A stretch of 52,697 nt of DNA from Clostridia bacterium (GTDB lineage Bacteria; Bacillota; Clostridia; Oscillospirales; CAG-272), in the NCBI GenBank assembly GCA_017399105.1, contig JAFQEJ010000016.1, positions 1 to 52,697 of the forward strand, given 5' to 3'. A model generated the notes under the pieces. The model was not told the origin of the DNA and ran no database searches. It worked only from the letters and a program-made list of their open reading frames with translations. This document shows positions 8,299 to 15,897 of this stretch, piece after piece; position 1 is the first letter of the stretch; each line of letters opens with the position of its first letter. The position numbers and the translations under genes were made by a program.

Positions 8299-8781
8299 TC
8301 AGAACGGCAGGTCGTCTTCGTTCGCAAGCTCTTCGAACTTGGGAGAAGAAGCGGCCGGCGTGGAATAAGAGGGCGCTGCGTAATTGTCGGGCGTGTAAGC
8401 GTTCTGCGGCGCGGCACCGAAGCCAGCCTGCGGACCCTCACCCTTGGAATCAACAAAGTTGATCTCATCAGCAACAACCTCAGTAGCATAACGCTTCTGT
8501 CCCTGCTGATCGGTCCATGTCCTTGTCTGGATCGAGCCAACAACACAGATAGAGCTTCCCTTACGGAAATACTTGGACACAAACTCAGCACTCTGACGCC
8601 ATGCAACTACGTTGATGAAGTCTGCCTGAGGCTGTCCGCCCTCTGCATTCTGGGACTGGAATCTGCGGTTGACTGCTACCGAGAAGGAGCAGACCGAGAC
8701 ACCGCTGGGTGTTTGCTTGAGCTCAGGATCGCCTGTGAGACGACCGCCCAAAATTACCTTGTTGAAGTTGAAATTAGCCAT
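8299..8781 (-). CDS. ssb: Single-stranded DNA-binding protein
   Basis: A 160-aa SSB that coats single-stranded DNA in replication, repair and recombination. An N-terminal OB fold (NKVILGGRLTGDPELKQTPSG to about residue 105) is followed by a flexible Gly/Ala/Pro-rich linker. The C-terminal acidic tip NEDDLPF recruits partner proteins. Its place between rpsF and rpsR is the common Firmicutes arrangement and couples it to ribosomal-protein expression. Confidence 0.97.
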   Translation of the reverse strand: MANFNFNKVILGGRLTGDPELKQTPSGVSVCSFSVAVNRRFQSQNAEGGQPQADFINVVAWRQSAEFVSKYFRKGSSICVVGSIQTRTWTDQQGQKRYATEVVADEINFVDSKGEGPQAGFGAAPQNAYTPDNYAAPSYSTPAASSPKFEELANEDDLPF

Positions 8782-8801
8782 AATACTAATCCTTCCTCAA
8801 C

Positions 8802-9098
8802 TTACGCGTTGCGATTCAGAGTCATCGAACGCATGATGCCTTCAGTAATGTTGAAGACACGATCCAGCTCAAGCGGGAAATCAGCCGGAGCTGTGTAGTT
8901 GACCAGAACATAGTAACCCTCGTTCAGATCGTTGATGGGGTATGCGAGTCTGCGCTTGCCCCACTCATTGATTTCGGTGATTTCGCCATTGTCGGAAATC
9001 AGCTTAGTGAACTTCTCAACCAGCGACTTGACACCGTCTTCGCCAACCGACAGGTCAACGATAAAGAGTGTTTCATAAGACGAGTTCTTCTTTTCCAT
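8802..9098 (-). CDS. rpsF: Ribosomal protein bS6
   Basis: A 98-aa bS6 with the expected ferredoxin-like start (YETLFIVDLSVGEDGVKSLVEKF) and the INEWGKRRLAYPINDLNEGYYVLVNY core. First gene of the rpsF-ssb-rpsR operon, 20 nt before ssb. GGAGGTGT precedes the ATG. The upstream leader contains a hairpin resembling the S6:S18 binding motif, so expression is probably autoregulated by the bS6-bS18 complex. Confidence 0.97.
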   Translation of the reverse strand: MEKKNSSYETLFIVDLSVGEDGVKSLVEKFTKLISDNGEITEINEWGKRRLAYPINDLNEGYYVLVNYTAPADFPLELDRVFNITEGIMRSMTLNRNA

Positions 9099-9127
9099 TT
9101 TGTTTTACACCTCCCTGTGGACATAAG

Positions 9128-9156
9128 GCCGGCGACATTCAATATTTATCGTCGGC
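9128..9156 (-). promoter_or_regulatory. Candidate S6:S18 autoregulatory leader hairpin
   Basis: In the rpsF leader, GCCGAC (minus 9156-9151) pairs with GTCGCCGGC (9136-9128). This places an unpaired CCG-type segment in the 3' arm just upstream of the ribosome-binding site. A conserved CCG beside a helix is the hallmark of the known S6:S18 binding motif. I base the call on position and shape, not on a covariance search. Confidence 0.5.
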
Positions 9157-9214
9157 AGAGAGAAAACCGCGCACACGCAAGGACACAGCTGTACACGGAT
9201 TTTCCAACTCATAT

Positions 9215-9243
9215 ATTATACACAAAAAGTGCCCGTTTGTCAA
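9215..9243 (-). promoter_or_regulatory. rpsF operon promoter
   Basis: On the minus strand TTGACA (9243-9238) and TATAAT (9220-9215) are 17 bp apart, a consensus sigma-A promoter. The -35 box lies in the loop of the terminator that ends thiT transcription. Confidence 0.85.
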
Positions 9244-9260
9244 GGCTTCGGGCACTTTTT
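9224..9260 (-). terminator. thiT terminator containing the rpsF -35 box
   Basis: GTGCCCG and CGGGCAC (9229-9235 and 9249-9255) form a 7-bp stem. It is flanked by five A on one side and five T on the other, so it can act on either strand. On the minus strand it ends the thiT transcript. Its 13-nt loop (9236-9248) contains the TTGACA of the rpsF promoter. Confidence 0.75.
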
Positions 9261-9300
9261 CTTTTCATATTTTCAAGATATTTCGTGAAATAACGCCGTT

Positions 9301-9870
9301 TCAGCAGGATGCGGGATAAACCAGCCGCTTCACCGTGGGAAGCTTGCTGATGATCAGAGTCGCCGCCATGGTGAGAATCATCTCTGGAAGCATGTAGGCA
9401 CCGTTGTAGCATACCGAATAGAGCAGGGGATTGCTCCACTCCTCGGGGCACCATGCTGCAAAAACAATACCGCCCGAGATAAAATGCGATACAAAGCGAA
9501 GGAAGAGCGCCAGCCCGATACCCACGCACATGCCGCCTCTGCCATAGCTTCGAAAGAGTCCGGCAAGACCGATGGCAGTAAAGGCAAAGAGATAGTCATA
9601 GAGCAGACAACCGATGAGCATCTCTGCGGTAAGTCCCCAGGTCATAACCTTTCCGATATCGAGAAAAAGCTGCAGCAGCGCATAAACAAAGGATGTGGCA
9701 ACTCCCCATTTGATTCCGTGCTTGATGGAAATCAGCGAAATGGGCAGCATACTCAGCAGCGTGATCGAACCGCCCAGCGGCATCTCCCAGACCTTGACAA
9801 AGGAGAGCACCACAGACAGTGCCAGCATAATGGCACACTCAACAAGCGTTGTGGTTTTGCGATGGAGCAT
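9301..9870 (-). CDS. thiT: ECF-type thiamine transporter S component
   Basis: A 189-aa membrane protein with about six hydrophobic helices, matching ThiT, the thiamine-binding subunit of energy-coupling-factor transporters. It contains the family's WGLTAEMLIGCLLYDYLFAF and FISGGIVFA segments. It works with a shared EcfAA'T module, which is not in this window. The start at 9870 is chosen because AGGAGG lies just upstream; the longer frame to 9948 would run into the riboswitch. A TPP riboswitch precedes the gene and confirms the substrate. Confidence 0.93.
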   Translation of the reverse strand: MLHRKTTTLVECAIMLALSVVLSFVKVWEMPLGGSITLLSMLPISLISIKHGIKWGVATSFVYALLQLFLDIGKVMTWGLTAEMLIGCLLYDYLFAFTAIGLAGLFRSYGRGGMCVGIGLALFLRFVSHFISGGIVFAAWCPEEWSNPLLYSVCYNGAYMLPEMILTMAATLIISKLPTVKRLVYPASC

Positions 9871-9888
9871 AAAAGACCTCCTAAAAAT

Positions 9889-9921
9889 AAAAATTACCGC
9901 TGCCCGAATACGGTGCGGTAA
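9889..9921 (-). terminator. Expression-platform terminator of the TPP riboswitch
   Basis: On the minus strand TTACCGC (about 9921-9916) pairs with GCGGTAA (9900-9894) and is followed by TTTTTATTTTT directly before the ribosome-binding site. This is the expected off-state terminator of the riboswitch when TPP is bound. Confidence 0.65.
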
Positions 9922-9948
9922 CTGTACAATGTCATTATTTCCATACAA

Positions 9949-10030
9949 CTTCCTGCGCCGGTATTATCCATATCAGGTTCAAGGGTTCAAGGCAAAGCCT
10001 TATCTCAGCCGATTTCTCAGCACCCCTGCT
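9949..10030 (-). promoter_or_regulatory. TPP (THI-element) riboswitch
   Basis: The minus strand carries the conserved thi-box pieces in order: GGGGTGCTGAGA, GGCTGAGAT, CCCTTGAACCTGAT and GGATAATACCGGCGCAGGAAG. It binds thiamine pyrophosphate and would reduce thiT expression when thiamine is plentiful. Confidence 0.96.
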
Positions 10031-10057
10031 GTATTCAGTTTTGCGGTTTACCTCCTC

Positions 10058-10086
10058 ATTATATCACATATATCTACCTCAGTCAA
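10058..10086 (-). promoter_or_regulatory. thiT promoter
   Basis: On the minus strand TTGACT (10086-10081) is followed after 17 bp by TATAAT (10063-10058). The start point would lie shortly upstream of the riboswitch. Confidence 0.8.
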
Positions 10087-10169
10087 TAGGATACTGAGAT
10101 AAAATATCTGTCATAAGCGCTAATATTCTGTGCGAATGTAACATAAATGAAAAATATGAGCAGCGAATC

Positions 10170-10198
10170 TTGCAAATCACCTCCCATTTTGTTATAAT
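10170..10198 (+). promoter_or_regulatory. Promoter of the HAD phosphatase gene
   Basis: TTGCAA (10170-10175), a 17-bp spacer and TATAAT (10193-10198). The predicted start near 10205 leaves about 30 nt of leader before the ATG at 10235. Confidence 0.75.
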
Positions 10199-10234
10199 AT
10201 AACTGTAAATATGAACACAAAAGGATGCGATATC

Positions 10235-10891
10235 ATGTACAAAGCAGCAATATTTGACCTGGACGGAACCCTCGCCTATACCCTTGAAGATCTGAAAACC
10301 GGCATGAACGAAATGCTCGCCATCTGCTCATATCCCCTGTGCTCCACCGAGCGCATCCTTGAAAATATCAATGGCGGAGCCTACGAATTTGTCCGCCGCT
10401 CTCTCCCTGTCCACCTGCAGGATGATAAAGAAGAGGTTGATCGCTGCTTCGCCATCTATGTGGAGTGCTACAGCAAGCATTTCAAGGATCAAACCTGCCT
10501 CTATGACGGCGTCGCCGACTGTATCGCAGCCCTCAGCGCCGCAGGCATGAAGATGGCAGTCTTCTCCAATAAGCAGCATATGCATACCACTGCCCTCATC
10601 GAAAAGCTCTTCCCGGACAATCCCTTCGCGCTCGTCATCGGCCAGGGACAGTTCCCACATAAGCCCGATCCCACAGGCGCTCTCCATATCGCCGCGCAGT
10701 TTGGTGTTACCCCCAAGGAAATGATCTTCGTCGGCGACTCCAACGTGGATATGACCACCGCGCGCAATGCCGGTATGCATCCCGTCGGCGTTACATGGGG
10801 CTACCGCGACCGCACCGTCCTTGCCGAATCGGGCGCCGAAATCATCTGCGATACCGCCGAAGCGCTTCTTCGTGCCGCCATGCAGGAATAA
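10235..10891 (+). CDS. HAD-family hydrolase, phosphoglycolate phosphatase-like
   Basis: A 218-aa haloacid-dehalogenase-type phosphatase. Motif I is FDLDGTL (about 7-13) with the nucleophilic Asp, motif II is VFSNK (about 110-114), a Lys lies at HKPDP (about 141-145), and motif IV is FVGDSNVDM (about 165-173). The cap domain after motif I fits the phosphoglycolate phosphatase/PpaX group, but the substrate is not fixed by sequence. The start at 10235 has AAAGGAT upstream; the ATG at 10211 would leave almost no leader. It is a single-gene unit with its own promoter and terminator. Confidence 0.85.
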   Translation: MYKAAIFDLDGTLAYTLEDLKTGMNEMLAICSYPLCSTERILENINGGAYEFVRRSLPVHLQDDKEEVDRCFAIYVECYSKHFKDQTCLYDGVADCIAALSAAGMKMAVFSNKQHMHTTALIEKLFPDNPFALVIGQGQFPHKPDPTGALHIAAQFGVTPKEMIFVGDSNVDMTTARNAGMHPVGVTWGYRDRTVLAESGAEIICDTAEALLRAAMQE

Positions 10892-10906
10892 TCTGTATAA
10901 ATAAAA

Positions 10907-10946
10907 AATCCCGTAGACCACTCCTGTGTACCTCCGGGATTTTTTT
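10907..10946 (+). terminator. Terminator of the HAD phosphatase gene
   Basis: AATCCCG (10907-10913) pairs with CGGGATT (10935-10941), followed by a T-run. Classic Rho-independent terminator. Confidence 0.8.
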
Positions 10947-10998
10947 ATTTGTTTAATATTGCTATATTGCTTATTAAATTTTTGTATAATAAAAACAA

Positions 10999-11026
10999 TT
11001 GCTTTCCAGATTTCCCATGTTATAAT
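10999..11026 (+). promoter_or_regulatory. Promoter of solute-binding lipoprotein 2
   Basis: TTGCTT (10999-11004), a 16-bp spacer and TATAAT (11021-11026), about 65 bp before the start codon. Confidence 0.6.
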
Positions 11027-11089
11027 AAAGATGGGCCGTGGTAATATCATGTATTCAACGGCAAATACTGATGAAAGGCTGAACATATC

Positions 11090-12625
11090 ATGAAAAAACA
11101 AACAACGCTGCTTCTGGCACTGCTTCTTTTGGCATCCACTGTTCTTGGCGCATGCTCGGGAGAGACATCGTCTGATCCGAATGGCGAGACTACCGCTGCA
11201 CAGGTTAATGCCGAGCCGCCGGAAACCGAGGCTCAGAAAATAGAACCCGATCTGCCGGATATCACTTATGACGGCAGAGATTATCGCATTTATTCCTGGT
11301 ATATTGAGCCTGCCGGAGTGGGGGCTTACTGGGTATGGGATGATGTATGGGTTGAAGCTCAGAACGGTGAGGTCATCAATGATGCGGTATTCCAGCGAAA
11401 CAGCTATGTTGAGGAAAAATTCGACATCGCCATTCAGTACAAAAACGAATTTTACATCAATTATGAGGAAAATGTCAAAAAGAGCGTCAAGGCAAATGAG
11501 GATCTCTATGATGTGATTCTTTCCATGGGACACTGCATCCCCAGAATGTACACCTCAAATGTTTTCTATAATCTCCATGATATTGATTATCTCGATTTTG
11601 ACAAGCCCTGGTGGGATGCCAATGCGACAGAAGCCTTTACCCTTGCAGGCTATATGCCCTTTGCCGTTTCGGATATGACAATCCTCGACAAGGGCGCCAC
11701 AGCCTGTGTCTTCTTCAATAAAAAGATCGCTGAGGATTACGGTGTCGGCAATCTTTATGAGCATGTTTACAACAACACCTGGACAATGGATACGCTGATT
11801 ACCGAGGGCAAAAAGGTCTCCGAGGATCTCAACGGCGACAGCATCTACGACGAAAACGACCGTTACGGCATTGTCTGCGGAGATGAGCCTGTCTACATGT
11901 TCTTCCATGCCGCCGACGGCAGATATGTCACCAAGGATGCCGACGGATATCCGGTCTTCACCTTTGAGTCGGAGAGCAATTATTCGGCAATCCAGTATTA
12001 TCTGGAGAACATCATGTACGATGAGCGTCTCACCTTCAATGCCACCTACAACGATTATAAGAATTGGAGCTCGACGCTGGTCAACACCTTTATTGAAAAC
12101 AAGGCACTCTTTATGGTTGACCTGATTCGTGATATCGAATCGCTCCGCAGCATGGAGTCGGATTTCGGTATCCTGCCCATCCCCAAGTACAGCGCGTCTC
12201 AGGATCATTATTCCAGCTCTGCATCTGTATTCGGCGGCAATCTGATCTCGGTACCGATTACCTGTACAGATACCGACTTTGTAGGTATCATTCTCGAGGC
12301 GCTCTCGGCAGAATCGACCTATACGCTGATTCCCGCATTCTATGATACCGTTCTCAAGGACAAGGCAACACGCGACGTGGAGTCTACCGATATGCTCGAT
12401 ATTATTATTGAAAGCCGTGTTTACGATGTAGGTGATTTCTTCAACATCGTCAGCTTCCCCGATCTCTTCCTGCGTATTACAGGCAGCGTGCATGATAACG
12501 GCATCTCCAGCGCATACCCCAAGCGTACCTCGGATGTCGCTTCCTTCTATGCCAAGTATGAAAAGTCGATAAACAAGGAGCTGGAAAAGCTGATTGAAAT
12601 TATCGACGAATGGAACGAAATGTAA
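11090..12625 (+). CDS. Extracellular solute-binding lipoprotein, paralog 2
   Basis: A 511-aa lipoprotein with a signal peptide ending in the lipobox VLGAC (Cys22) and a Thr/Glu-rich linker. The binding-protein core contains VYNNTWTMDTL and the calcium-loop-like DLNGDSIYDENDRYG. It shares conserved blocks with the three paralogs downstream (EVINDAVFQRNS, MYTSNVFYNLHDI, PWWDANA, DTVLKDKATRD, ASFYAKYEK), so these four form one subfamily. GAAAGG lies about 10 nt before the ATG. A GH28 gene follows after 38 nt without a terminator. That pairing suggests binding of a pectin-derived oligosaccharide, which is inference. Confidence 0.85.
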   Translation: MKKQTTLLLALLLLASTVLGACSGETSSDPNGETTAAQVNAEPPETEAQKIEPDLPDITYDGRDYRIYSWYIEPAGVGAYWVWDDVWVEAQNGEVINDAVFQRNSYVEEKFDIAIQYKNEFYINYEENVKKSVKANEDLYDVILSMGHCIPRMYTSNVFYNLHDIDYLDFDKPWWDANATEAFTLAGYMPFAVSDMTILDKGATACVFFNKKIAEDYGVGNLYEHVYNNTWTMDTLITEGKKVSEDLNGDSIYDENDRYGIVCGDEPVYMFFHAADGRYVTKDADGYPVFTFESESNYSAIQYYLENIMYDERLTFNATYNDYKNWSSTLVNTFIENKALFMVDLIRDIESLRSMESDFGILPIPKYSASQDHYSSSASVFGGNLISVPITCTDTDFVGIILEALSAESTYTLIPAFYDTVLKDKATRDVESTDMLDIIIESRVYDVGDFFNIVSFPDLFLRITGSVHDNGISSAYPKRTSDVASFYAKYEKSINKELEKLIEIIDEWNEM

Positions 12626-12663
12626 AAAACAAGCGCTATAAGCACTATAAAAGAGGAACAATT

Positions 12664-13905
12664 ATGGAATTTCTTGTAACAGAATACGGTGCTGTCGGTG
12701 ACGGCGTGACGATGAATACTGCTGCGATCAGGGCGGCAGTGAAGGCTTGCTCAGAGACCGGCGGCGGTGAGGTTCGCTTCCCTGTCGGATGCTTTGTGAG
12801 CGGCACGATTGAGCTGCTGGACGGCGTAACGCTGAGCTTTGACAAGGGTGCCGTACTGAAGGCTTCCGACAATCTTGCGGATTTTGAAAAGCTTCCGCTG
12901 CCCGACTGTGATGTGGGTGTGAGAATCGGCTTCATTTACGCCATCGGCAAGCGCGACATCGGACTTGCGGGCAGGGGCAGAATTGATCTCAATTACACCG
13001 CCTTTTTCAAGGATGACCGCAGGCTGGCCATTGACCGTGAGCTGACCGAGCGGGAGCGCGCTGAGGCTACGCTGGCAATTCCGCCGAGACTGACACAGCC
13101 CATCTGTATTCATGACTGCGTGAATGTGGATCTGCGCGATCTGACCATCGTGAATTCTCCAAGCTGGACGATCTCGATGGTGGGATGTGAGCATGTGACC
13201 GCAGACCGTGTGACCATTGACAACTCGCTTCTGGTTCCCAACTGCGACGGTATCGGATTCTCCTCTTCGTATGATGTTGTGGTTTCTAATTGCCATATTT
13301 CCTGTGCGGATGACTGCTTAACCTTCTGCGGAACCAAGCAGTGCGTGGTGACAAATTGCGTTCTGCGCAGCCGTTCAAGTGCGATCCGCATCGGCTACAT
13401 CGAGGATACAACCGAGAATCTTGCCATCAGCAACATTGTGATCCATGACAGCAATCGCGGCATCATGATTCAGGGCAGCAATAATGCGAAGATTCACAAT
13501 GTGGTGATTCAGAACGTGATCATGCGAAACAAGGGCTTTGCCGGCGCATGGTGGGGCAGCGGAGAGCCGCTCACCATCGTATCGGGCAGTGAGCGCGGCG
13601 GTATTTCCAATGTGATGATGACAAATGTGCGCGCGGAATCGGCAAGAGGCATTGCCATGCGCGGGCTTCCTTCGGGAAATGTGCATGACATTCTTCTGCG
13701 CGACTGGCAGCTCACCATTACGGCAGAGGGAGAGTGCAGCGAGCAGCGCCGCGTGGATTTCCGCGACGAGGAGGAGGTTCTGCTTCCTGTGGGATGCATG
13801 CCCTGGTGTTATGCTGAAAACATCGGCAATCTGAAGATGGAAGGCATGGATATATCCAAGTCGGGTGATGCACAGACGCTGGATATTACGGCTGTGATCA
13901 AATAA
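12664..13905 (+). CDS. GH28 family glycoside hydrolase (polygalacturonase-like)
   Basis: A 413-aa right-handed beta-helix enzyme of family GH28, predicted to hydrolyse galacturonan or a related pectic chain. It opens with the typical FLVTEYGAVGDGVTMNTAAIRAAV. Key carboxylates appear as NCDG (193-196) and ADD (215-217). The usual RIK is RIG (from R242), and the GHG histidine motif is replaced by a Ser/Arg-rich run (RSRSS). This points to an atypical specificity such as an unsaturated or rhamnogalacturonan-type substrate. No signal peptide is seen, so it probably acts inside the cell on imported oligosaccharides. AGAGGA precedes the ATG at 12664. Confidence 0.85.
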   Translation: MEFLVTEYGAVGDGVTMNTAAIRAAVKACSETGGGEVRFPVGCFVSGTIELLDGVTLSFDKGAVLKASDNLADFEKLPLPDCDVGVRIGFIYAIGKRDIGLAGRGRIDLNYTAFFKDDRRLAIDRELTERERAEATLAIPPRLTQPICIHDCVNVDLRDLTIVNSPSWTISMVGCEHVTADRVTIDNSLLVPNCDGIGFSSSYDVVVSNCHISCADDCLTFCGTKQCVVTNCVLRSRSSAIRIGYIEDTTENLAISNIVIHDSNRGIMIQGSNNAKIHNVVIQNVIMRNKGFAGAWWGSGEPLTIVSGSERGGISNVMMTNVRAESARGIAMRGLPSGNVHDILLRDWQLTITAEGECSEQRRVDFRDEEEVLLPVGCMPWCYAENIGNLKMEGMDISKSGDAQTLDITAVIK

Positions 13906-13917
13906 AAATCAAGATAT

Positions 13918-13951
13918 AAAACGCTCGGGGAGTTGATCCTCGGGCGTTTTT
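13918..13951 (+). terminator. Terminator after the GH28 gene
   Basis: AAAACGC (13918-13924) pairs with GCGTTTT (13944-13950), extended inward to about 14 bp, with a T-run. It is almost the same sequence as the terminator at 15690-15723, which marks the edges of a duplication. Confidence 0.8.
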
Positions 13952-14083
13952 AAATTATGATAGGATCAGAAATTTCAAACCATACATTATAAATTACACG
14001 ATTATCTTTACTTACGCCTGTTTCACTTTGTTGTACAAATGCGACATTTTGTATGCCTATTAAGACAATTAATAACCCCCACA

Positions 14084-14112
14084 TTGACAAGGATTTTTAA
14101 TGTGATTATAAT
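14084..14112 (+). promoter_or_regulatory. Promoter of solute-binding lipoprotein 3
   Basis: TTGACA (14084-14089), a 17-bp spacer and TATAAT (14107-14112). The downstream part (AATGTGATTATAATTAA) is identical to that of the next paralog. From 13952 to 14083 I see nothing else. Confidence 0.85.
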
Positions 14113-14172
14113 TAATTTTAGTAAAAACAGGAAAATTGTTTATAAATAATGTAATTGAAAGGTTGCGTACAA

Positions 14173-15675
14173 ATGAAAGTAAAATCCATTACTGCCCTTC
14201 TGCTTGCAGGTCTGATTCTGTTGTCCTCCTGCTCAAATACTGCAGACACGAACAGTGCGATTACGACAGCGGCTCCGGTTGATACCACTCCGGAAGAAAC
14301 AGAAGCGCCCAGAATCGAGCCTGAACTGCCCGATATCACATTTGACGGCAAGGACTTCCGATTCTATCAATATAAGAACCACGAAACATATCCCCGTTTT
14401 GACGAAATATGGGTAGAAACAGAGAACGGTGAGCCAATCAATGATGCGGTTTACAGAAGAAACAGTATCATTCAGGAAAAATACGACACCAAGATTACCT
14501 TCTCCACCGATGAATACATGACATTCATGGACAATGTAAAGAAATATGTCCGCTCAAGTGAGGATGTTTACGACATTATCCTTCCCATGGGTCACTGTGT
14601 TGCTCAAATGTATACCTCCAATGTGTTCTATAATCTGCACAACATCGAATATCTCGACTTTGAAAAGCCCTGGTGGGATCAAAACGCGGTTGAATCCTTT
14701 ACGCTGGCAGGCTACATGCCCTTCGCCGTATCCGATATGCTGGTCAATGACAAATCGGAAACTGCTGCCATTTACTTCAACAAGAAGCTGGCGGCGGATT
14801 ACAGTGTGGGCAGCATTTATGATCATGTATATAACAACACCTGGACGATGGACAAGCTTGCCGAGCTTGGAAAAATGGCATCCGAGGATCTCAACGGCGA
14901 CAGCAAGTATGATGATAACGACCGATATGGTTTGATCGCGGGTGACGAGGCGGTTACAGCATTCCTTTACAGTGCGGGCGGACGTTTCATTTCCAAGGAT
15001 GACGAAGGATATCCGGTACTCTCCTTTGCAAATGAATACAATTATACCGCAATTCAGTATTATCTGGAAACCATCATGTATGATGAACAGTTGACCAAAA
15101 ACAACTCCTTTGTTGCAAATGCCAAGAGCGGCACAAAGATGTTCGAGGAGGATCAGGGACTCTTCCTCTTCGGTATGCTCGGTACTACTCAGGATCTGCG
15201 TGAGATGACCGCCGACTTTGGTATTGTGCCTGTTCCGAAATATCAGGCAAGTCAGGAAAACTATGCAAGTGAAGCTGCAGTATTCAGGGGCAGTCTGATT
15301 GCCGCTCCGATCACTACGCAGAATACCGAGATGATCGGCGTGATCATTGAGGCAATGTCCGCTGAATCCATGTACACCGTCAAACCCGCTTTCTATGACA
15401 CCGTCCTCAAGGACAAGGCTACCCGAGATGCGGAGTCTGTTGACATGCTGGATATCATCATTGACAATATGGTCTTTGACGTGGGCAACTTTTACAATCT
15501 TGCCTGGTTCTCGGATTACTTCCTCAGAATCACAGGCTCTGTTTACAACAGCGGAAACAAAAGTTATCCGCAGCGCACATCGGATATCGCTTCCTTCTAT
15601 GCAAAGTATGAAAAACAGCTTGAGAATGCACTCAAGGGGCTTATCAAAACCATCGATAAGTGGAACGAAATGTAG
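14173..15675 (+). CDS. Extracellular solute-binding lipoprotein, paralog 3
   Basis: A 500-aa lipoprotein with lipobox LLSSC (Cys20) and a Thr/Pro/Glu linker. It has the same core as paralogs 2, 4 and 5, including DLNGDSKYDDNDRYG. By eye the great majority of residues match paralog 4, and the promoter, leader and terminator are also shared, so the two arose by recent tandem duplication. The start at 14173 has GAAAGGTTG upstream. It is a single-gene unit closed by its own terminator. The ligand is probably an oligosaccharide, inferred from neighbouring GH28 and GH130-like genes. Confidence 0.85.
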   Translation: MKVKSITALLLAGLILLSSCSNTADTNSAITTAAPVDTTPEETEAPRIEPELPDITFDGKDFRFYQYKNHETYPRFDEIWVETENGEPINDAVYRRNSIIQEKYDTKITFSTDEYMTFMDNVKKYVRSSEDVYDIILPMGHCVAQMYTSNVFYNLHNIEYLDFEKPWWDQNAVESFTLAGYMPFAVSDMLVNDKSETAAIYFNKKLAADYSVGSIYDHVYNNTWTMDKLAELGKMASEDLNGDSKYDDNDRYGLIAGDEAVTAFLYSAGGRFISKDDEGYPVLSFANEYNYTAIQYYLETIMYDEQLTKNNSFVANAKSGTKMFEEDQGLFLFGMLGTTQDLREMTADFGIVPVPKYQASQENYASEAAVFRGSLIAAPITTQNTEMIGVIIEAMSAESMYTVKPAFYDTVLKDKATRDAESVDMLDIIIDNMVFDVGNFYNLAWFSDYFLRITGSVYNSGNKSYPQRTSDIASFYAKYEKQLENALKGLIKTIDKWNEM

Positions 15676-15689
15676 GCTGAAATGATTAT

Positions 15690-15723
15690 AAAACGCTCGG
15701 AGAGTTGATCCTCGGGCGTTTTT
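15690..15723 (+). terminator. Terminator of solute-binding lipoprotein 3
   Basis: AAAACGC (15690-15696) and GCGTTTT (15716-15722) with a T-run. It has the same loop GTTGATCCTCGG as the terminator at 13918. Confidence 0.8.
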
Positions 15724-15807
15724 GCTTTGATATGCAAACAACTTTCGGTATATGGTTTATTTTTCGGATTGATGGTTTGTGCAAACATTCAAAAAATGAA
15801 ACTGACC

Positions 15808-15836
15808 TTGACAAAACTTTAAAATGTGATTATAAT
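15808..15836 (+). promoter_or_regulatory. Promoter of solute-binding lipoprotein 4
   Basis: TTGACA (15808-15813), a 17-bp spacer and TATAAT (15831-15836). It is a near copy of the promoter at 14084. Confidence 0.85.
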
Positions 15837-15897
15837 TAAAAAGAACTATTATCGCAGTTTGTTCATAATTGCGAATGTTTTGAAAGGTTGTGTACAA

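Noticed and set aside
9484..9921. Long plus-strand frame opposite thiT
   Set aside because: It lies antisense to a well-supported gene and has a low-complexity, charged composition with no start signal.
11049..11093. 14-codon upstream ORF overlapping the start of lipoprotein 2 (ATGA)
   Set aside because: It is short, has no clear ribosome-binding site and no attenuator structure; chance occurrence is likely.
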